Assembly: GCA_023374045.1 (NCBI GenBank)
Contig: CM041779.1
Coordinates: 268,470,131-268,534,130 of the forward strand
Reading direction: 5' to 3'
Length of the DNA stretch: 64,000 bases
DNA from: Limonium bicolor
Lineage: Eukaryota; Streptophyta; Magnoliopsida; Caryophyllales; Plumbaginaceae
The translations under genes and the position numbers were made by a program. The notes beneath the pieces were generated by a model. That model searched no databases, was not told the DNA's origin, and saw only the letters and a program-made list of their open reading frames with translations. Shown piece after piece: positions 57,601-64,000 of the stretch. The stretch's first letter is position 1. Each line of letters starts with the position of its first letter.

Positions 57601-57739
57601 CCAGCCCAACTAGCAAGCAAACCAGGCGAAGAGGATACTTGTACAGACGAAGATGAAACGTCTGTAAATTCCCGAAACACAGAGCCTTAAATATTCCTGG
57701 ACACTAATCCACATATACACTTAACCACTTGCAACTAAG

Positions 57740-59309
57740 CGTGGTCATATCCTCTGCACCAGAACAACATTTGTCCCAGGTCAAAGAAGAAGTGGGAAAA
57801 TGGACATCCGTCAAGTCCATCACGACTCTCTCAAACTGGAAGTTTGTCATAGGCCTCTGCTCTGAAGAAGAAAAAACACTTAGCTAATAACACACAACCG
57901 TTGGCAAACTTGCAATGGGAATTAGGGAATGGTGTGTCTTGGACCAGGCATCAACTAGAACCACATCAATAGTGATTCGAGGCATCCCAATACACTCTTG
58001 GTGCGATCATCCATAATCAAGCTGGCCAGCACTGTCGGAACAGTCAAAGAAATCGAAGAGGACCTTTCATCCCTCCAGCCTTCCAAGAAGCGCATGTTCC
58101 AATCGAGACTCATCGTTGGTTTGCTATGATGGAAGGGAAAAAATCAGTATTGAATTAGTTGAAGTTTGTAGTGAGGAAATCACTGAGCACCGACATCGGA
58201 ACACCGACGACGATCCACTAGCAAAAAATGACAGTCCCTTCCAACAACATGTCGATGATGTGGTGAAACCTTCCTCTACCCCTGCTGACCTGGCACCAAT
58301 GGAAACAGAACCGACGCAAGAGAATACATTTAATAACTCATTGCTCCTTAGTTGGCACGAGAATGAATGTTTTCCTCTACCCCTGCAGACCTGGCACCTA
58401 TTGAAACAGAACTGACGCATGAGAATACATTTAATAACCCACTGCACCTCAGTTGGCACGAGAATGAACCATTACTTCCCCTTGAAAACAGAAAAATGAG
58501 TAATCATCTTATGATACTTACTCTAGGCGTACACAGCCTCGTGAAGACCGAAAATTCCATACCGTCAGTTATTACAACGCTAATTTTTTTATGGGAACTC
58601 TTGGAATTTAATGCCAGAATTTAGTCTCTTAGTATCAACCAGGGAGAATACCAATAGTCCCGACTCTTCCCAGCAGTACAATTCTGAAAACACTCTAGGT
58701 ACGATCCTGATCACTCCCCCTAGCCCATTCCAAACACAAGCAATACAGTCTCCCCCTTACCACCACAGACAAACACCTTGTCCGACACCTCCTGACCACA
58801 TCAGCCCAACACACCGCCCCCAAACACCCGTAACCCCACCAAATTTTGACCAAGATGCCTATCACCAAAGTGAGATCCATCTAGAAGTGGTCTTGAACCA
58901 CGAAACTCCCTCACAAATCACAGCCAATCAGCAGATTACTCCCCCAAAACTCCAAAATGCTTGGCTTTGGGAAAGAATAAATTGCCACATCCCTCACCCA
59001 GATCGCTCCTCCTTTAATCTAAGCAATTCCCTCAGAAGAAGCAAAAGAATTGAACTCCAACAACAAGTCTCAAATGGTAGGAGCAGTTCTGTAAGGACCC
59101 CAACACCACCCTGGTTGAGAGACTGTTACATGCCGCACACTTATTACCTAAGACACGCAAGGGCTACACTAACAAATTCCCAAACAGAATCACATACTCA
59201 TATTAATCATAAAGTACATCTTGTCTTTAAAAACCACAAGCAGAAGCTAAATACAACTGGAACTGAATACAAGGCAGCAGCCCAAACTGAAATACATAAC
59301 AGAAGCTAA
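57740..59309 (+). pseudogene. Decayed coding remnant, DUF4283-like (LINE/retroelement ORF1 type)
   Basis: The plus strand at about 57790-58130 reads, with shifts, WTSVKSITTLSNWKFVIGL..., RGIPIHSWCDH and then, one base off, KLASTVGTVKEIEED. This resembles the end of plant DUF4283 domains (a 'GLP.H.W' strand followed by 'G.V..ID'), found in the first ORF of many plant LINEs. A further open frame (58116-58415) and a long Pro/Gln/Ser/Thr-rich one (58611-59309, with LRRSKRIELQQQ) follow without known domains. A 100-bp tandem duplication lies within (58271-58470). No reverse transcriptase was found. Confidence 0.4.
58271..58470 (+). repeat. 100-bp tandem duplication
   Basis: Two copies beginning TCCTCTACCCCTGC and ending AGTTGGCACGAGAATGAA, differing at several bases. 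Confidence 0.85.
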
Positions 59310-61849
59310 TAAAAAAGGGCCCCTGAAATACCCCAAACCTTGATATGTTGTTTAAATATTAAAATATGGTATTTAAGGATAAAAAGTTCCTCATAATATC
59401 AGTGAACAATTTAAAACATAGTAGAAACAATAAAGTACCATAAAGACAATTTGAGTAAAAACATGCTCTAAGCTTGGGATAACCTTGGTTAAGACTCAAA
59501 GAGCTTGCCAAGACTTTATTAACGTGAAAAATATGATTTTATAAGGCTAATTAAGTTCTTAGAAAAATGGTATACAATTTAACCCAGAGAAACACAAGAA
59601 AACACACCATAAAGTCAATTTAAAACAAATACTTGCTCTAGACTTGGTGTAACCTTGTATAAGACCTAAAGGTCATTCCTAGACCTTATTTACATGTTAA
59701 TGAACATTTTAAATCAATTCCCAAAGAAAACCAAGCTAAAAAACAAGATAAAACACAAAATGTGCTTTAAGGAGTCTTAAAGCACATTTTTGAAAAATTG
59801 TCTTGGAAATGAGTTTTGAATGGCTAAATGTCCATCCTTACTCTTTAATCAACATTTGTAATACTTAGTATCACATTAGGAAGTCTAAATCAATGGGAAA
59901 TCAAAATTTTCATAATTATGTGCACTAATTTATGAATAGTGCTCAAATAGTGCTAGTTTAAGACATAAATCAACTTATTTAATTAAATAGTCAACATAAG
60001 CCATGAAATATCTTAAGTACTAAAGAGGGGGCCTGTTTTTAAGTGTGAGTCACCACACTTGACTAGTTTAATTAAAGGGAAGAAAAGAAAAGCAAGTAAA
60101 GGAAGTTACTTTTTACATAAATATCTTGTAAAAGCTTGCCTCTCACCTCATTTCTTTCTTTCCCACTCATTCCCACAATCTTCATCCTCTTCCTCCCTTT
60201 TCCAAAGCCATTTTGCTACAGTTCACCCCCATTATTGATCTTCTTTTACTTGTAACTCATAGCTCCATGCTCCAAATTCAATTTCAAGACGACCTTTATC
60301 TTAGTTAGACCAAGCTCTTCACTTCTATCTTTTCAAATCTTCAAGAACTCAATTTTGGTGCCATAGAGAATCTCCATTGAAGGAGGAAAAACTCATCTCT
60401 TCACACCTTGTGTTCTCCTTTGCTTCAAGGTAAGAAAAGTCAAAGAAAATTCACATTTCCTCTCATTTTCATACATGGCTGAAAATCACCATTAGTGATG
60501 CCTTGTCTTGCCCATTTTAGTAGCTTGATTCAATCTTCAAAGGACTAGGAGGAGTCCTACCTTGTTTCTTAATCAAGCTCCCTTTCAAATTCCAAGGTAA
60601 ACTTCCATTTTAGTGTTTTAAAAACACTTATGTAAATTTAGGTTTATATGTGAGTTTAAGTATGAAACTTAATGCTCATTACCCTTGTATGTGTATTAGT
60701 TAGAAGATTGACAAGTGATAAAAGCTCCTTGTCGATTTTCAATCAAGAAAGAACAGAGAAAAACAAGTGAGAAAATCTTAAAGAGAAGAGGTAAATAACC
60801 TATCTTAATGTAATGATGTGTCTTAGGAAATTGAGCTTTGAGAATGCTTAATAAAGAACCTAAGGATCCACTGGGAAATGAGTTAGTAAAATATCCACAA
60901 GGTGGTTATTAAGGGCATATGTGATGTTATGTGTATTTGCAGGTTAAGGCAATTATTATGTGGGAAATTCAGTGTTTAAGATTAATGAAATTTAAGGGCC
61001 TAAGAGCCATGTTATTTAAGAGCCTAAGTGCCAAGCAATTTAGTTATTGCACTATATTGTGATGTAGTGTAGTTTAAAGGTTTAGTTGTGTGTAAAGAAC
61101 ATCTCTTGTGAAGGTGAATGTCTTTAATGGTTAAAGGATGAAAAACCATGTGTTGTGTGTAAGAATGTGTATTAAGGGATTGAGTGTTCTTGGATTGTTT
61201 AAAAGTGAAAAACTATGTGTTTTGGTGTAAGGTGATACAAGAGAAGCTATGTCAAAATTTGGTGAGTAAACAAGGAGTTTTAGGTGTTTAAAATGGAGTT
61301 TGGTGACCTAGGTTGTACTATGAATGGTTAAGGTTTAAATTGGTGAAAGAAAGTGAGTTAAGGTGTTCTTAAGTGTTAAAATGTCTTGGGCATTGTCTTG
61401 GAGGTTTAGTGAGCGAATGGGTGATTTCAAATACACCGAAGTCATGATAAGTGTGTTTGTACTTGTGCAAAATTTGGTAAACAAAAGAAGTGTAATGCCT
61501 TGTGAAGGTTTAATTATGAACTTGTGGGAAAGACTTGAGGAGTGTGTGTAAAGGGGATGTGTGTGATGCAAAATGATGCTTTATGAGTGGTTATCTTATT
61601 GTGGAAGAACACTTTGGTTAGTGGAAGTTTTAAGCAAAATACAAGTTACAAGTGTAAGGTAAAATGTTCTAAGTGTTAAGGATTTAGTAAAAGCTTGAGT
61701 AAATGTTTAAGGAGTTTTTGGGATGATTAGAGAGGGTTTTAGTGTGCCAAAAGATGTTAAAACATGTGGGAAAACATGTGGAATGCTTAGGAAATGATTG
61801 GGTTGAAATTGGAGTTCAAAATGAGAAGAAAAGCACTTTGGAAAATGGG

Positions 61850-61975
61850 GTCTGTTGTGGACCGCCCCTAGGGACCGCCCCTATGGGGAGGTCCAGTGGA
61901 ATTCTGTAGGTGAATGTAGTTTCTGTTGTGGACCGCCCCTGGGACCTCCCCAGAGGGGCAGTCTAGACCAGACCA
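61850..61975. repeat. Hairpin-unit array in the third LTR
   Basis: Two units, each reading (plus strand) CTGTTGTGGACCGCCCCT, a second GGGACCGCCCCT or GGGACCTCCCC, and the opposite arm GGGGAGGTCC or GGGGCAGTC. The architecture (two like arms, one opposite arm, a short tail) matches the arrays in elements A and B, but the stem sequence differs. Confidence 0.75.
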
Positions 61976-62672
61976 GAGAGAAAGAAAATTTGTTTAAGGC
62001 TTCTAATGATGGGGGATTGGATGGTAGTGGTTTTAGATGATGTTTAGGCCTTGTTTGGTGACATCTAAAGGCCTTAAAAAGTGTAAACAGGTGTTAGGTT
62101 GATGTGAGAGTTGTGAACTTAAGATCACAAGAGTAAAATTAAGTATAACGGGATGACGGGGTTAACTATGGGCGCATTAGTCGTTAAACAATCATATTAA
62201 GTTAGTTAATGGAAGAATTGTATATTATACTTGTTGTAGATTATTGGAAGAGATAATAATGACAGACCACAAACAATAGAGTGGACCTTGGTGACAGGTA
62301 TGGTTTTCTTGCAGCCTGTGTTCTACCGGATTACACCGGCTTGTGTGCCAACCTGTTTTTCTGTGTGTTTGCCACCTTGCAAGAATAAGCATGAAATGAG
62401 TTGACAGTAATTCATTTATGTGGCGTACTTGGTTCCGATACCGTTTAACCTCAAATATGTGTTTAACCTTAGCTAACCGACTCTAGGATCACATAAGAGA
62501 TCGATATTCGGATTTAACGACCCAAACCATGGGAACGTTCTAACCACGGCTATGCGTGAGTTAGTTGTGTGTTGTTTGTGCGTGTAAGTATGTTTACCTC
62601 CCTTGTGTGTTTGACCTGGTTGTAACACCATATGGTATATGGATGTGATAGGTTCCATAATGGAGTTCTTAA

Positions 62673-62692
62673 CTATATATATATATATATAT
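62673..62692. repeat. (TA)n microsatellite
   Basis: About ten TA units. Confidence 0.9.
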
Positions 62693-63118
62693 TAATGGGG
62701 GTGAAGAATCCGGTCGTTCTGGTCGCGCGTTGTTTGGGAGTTGGAATCCATATTTGACTTACCTTCCTCTCTGTTATGTTATGGTTGTTTTCCCTTCTTG
62801 GATTACAATCACTGGTAAGCTTAACCAAAGCTTACCTACCTCGATTATTGTTCGGGGCAAGGGGGATATGTGTATAGTGTGAACGGTTCTATATTAAGCC
62901 CGAAATATCTAAGTAAGTGTGTACGGTGTGTTTGGAACTATGTATATCCGACACATCTTAAGTAAGTATACATTCTCTAAGTGGAACAATAAATTATTGT
63001 GTAACGAGTTTAACATGGGAATAGAAAGATTCTCTAGGCTCCAAAGAGAAAACTAACTCTCATCTTGGGGTACGAGCCCTCACGTGACTCTCCCCGAGTT
63101 ATGTTGTATGTATGTTAA

Positions 63119-64000
63119 TGAAATACCCCAAACCTTGATATGTTGTTTAAATGTTAAACTATGGTATTTAAAGGCTAAAAAGTGCCTGAGAAACATTAGT
63201 GAACAATTTAAACCATAGTAAAAACACAATAAAGCACTAAGACACAGTTTGAGCAAAACATGCTCTAAGCTTGGACTGAACTTGGTTGGGACCCAATGAG
63301 CCTAACAGGACTTATTAATACTCAATTATGATTTAATAAGGCTAATTAAGTCCTTAGGAAACTTTGGTAGACAACTAAACCAAACAAAACACAAATAAAT
63401 ACCTTAAAGTCAATAAGAGCAAAAATGTGCTCTAAGCTTGGGATAGTCTTGGTTACGACCTAATGAGCTTACCAAGACCTTATTTATATGTTAATGAACA
63501 TATTAAACCAATTACCAAAGAAAACCAGCTTGAAAACAAGTTAAAACACAAAATGTGCTTTAAGGAGTCTTAAAGCACATTTTTGAAAAATTGTCTTGTA
63601 AATGAGTTTTGAGTGGCTAAATGTCCATCATTACTCTCTAATTAACATGTGTACTACTTAGTATCACATTAGGAAGTCTAAATCAATGGGAAATCAAAAA
63701 TTTCACAACTATGTGCCTTGTTTTGTGAATAGTAACTAAATTAAGCAAGTCTATAACATAAGTCAATATAAGTAAGTTAATTGGTCAACAAAGACCAAAA
63801 ACACCCCTACGTAACATAAGGGGGGGTTTTTATTGTGGTGAGTCACCACTCTTGCTAGCTTGTTAAGTAAATAAGATGACAACTAAAGTTTACTATTTAC
63901 TTTATAAGTAATATCTTGTAAAAGCAAGCTCTCATTTCATTCCTTCCTTTCCCACTCATTTCCACCGTCTCCAACCTCCTCCCTCCTCTCTCCATCGGTT
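63119..64000 (+). repeat. Start of another LTR of the element A family, runs off the window
   Basis: TGAAATACCCCAAACCTTG again, closely matching 59324 onward; it lies inside or directly against the preceding LTR. The candidate target duplication is GTTAA (63114-63118), but its partner is outside the window. Confidence 0.8.

Larger units (their letters stand above)
59324..63118 (+). repeat. Partial LTR of the element A family, plus strand
   Basis: Starts TGAAATACCCCAAACC, the inverse of the element A LTR end, and follows that LTR (inverted) for most of its length, including the TTTGCAGGTTAA motif (60936) and a hairpin array (61850-61975). The last 0.5 kb expected from the element A LTR is missing because another LTR begins at 63119. 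An internal 180-bp part (near 59460-59700) is duplicated. Confidence 0.82.

Overview
The window is plant nuclear DNA, most likely from a eudicot. It is gene-poor and built mainly from nested transposons. Evidence for a plant is the iMet-primed Ty3/gypsy chromoviruses with 4-kb LTRs, a Tat/Ogre-like element with a tRNA-Arg-type primer site, CACTA, hAT and Stowaway elements, and one recognisable nuclear gene for a chloroplast RETICULATA-RELATED protein. I cannot name the species. No tRNA, rRNA or CRISPR was found.

Layout. 1-18758 is a minus-strand chromovirus (element A; its left LTR lies outside the window). A complete Tat/Ogre-like non-coding LTR element (652-8999, TSD CACCC) splits its integrase. 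18759-26140 is unclassified AT-rich repeat DNA with an LTR-like block (21696-23932) and a truncated copy of an inverted-repeat element. 26142-34557 is a second copy of that inverted-repeat element; a 7.05-kb CACTA transposon (26314-33364, TSD AAT) sits in its left arm and a 0.93-kb hAT element (34566-35498, TSD GGCACCAT) at its right end. 35507-41964 is the only relatively genic part: a Stowaway MITE, direct repeats, the RETICULATA-RELATED gene (39227-40293, minus, one frameshift) and a second MITE. 41965-56584 is a complete second chromovirus (element B, minus) with both 4.1-kb LTRs. 56585-59323 holds a decayed DUF4283-like coding remnant. 59324-63118 and 63119-64000 are plus-strand LTRs of the element A family, one interrupted by the other.

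Main observation. Both chromoviruses carry, between the Gag zinc-knuckle exon and the protease, a single exon encoding an AlkB-type 2-oxoglutarate/Fe(II) dioxygenase domain of the plant ALKBH1-like kind. The HxD pair, the distal His and the C-terminal NLTFR motif are all visible. Gag itself looks divided by short introns; the second has the same length (82 bp) in both elements. The reading phases at the Gag donor, AlkB acceptor and pol acceptor suggest the AlkB exon is optional: inclusion would give Gag-AlkB ending at a stop, and skipping would give Gag-Pol in frame. I know of AlkB domains in plant RNA viruses but not as a standard part of plant Ty3/gypsy elements.

A second pattern is an array of GC-rich hairpin units in the LTRs of all these families. 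The stem sequence changes between units and families while pairing is kept.

Many interruptions of reading frames are single-base indels, and the two LTRs of element B differ largely by single-base indels. Residual long-read assembly error is therefore a real possibility, and individual frameshifts should be treated with caution.
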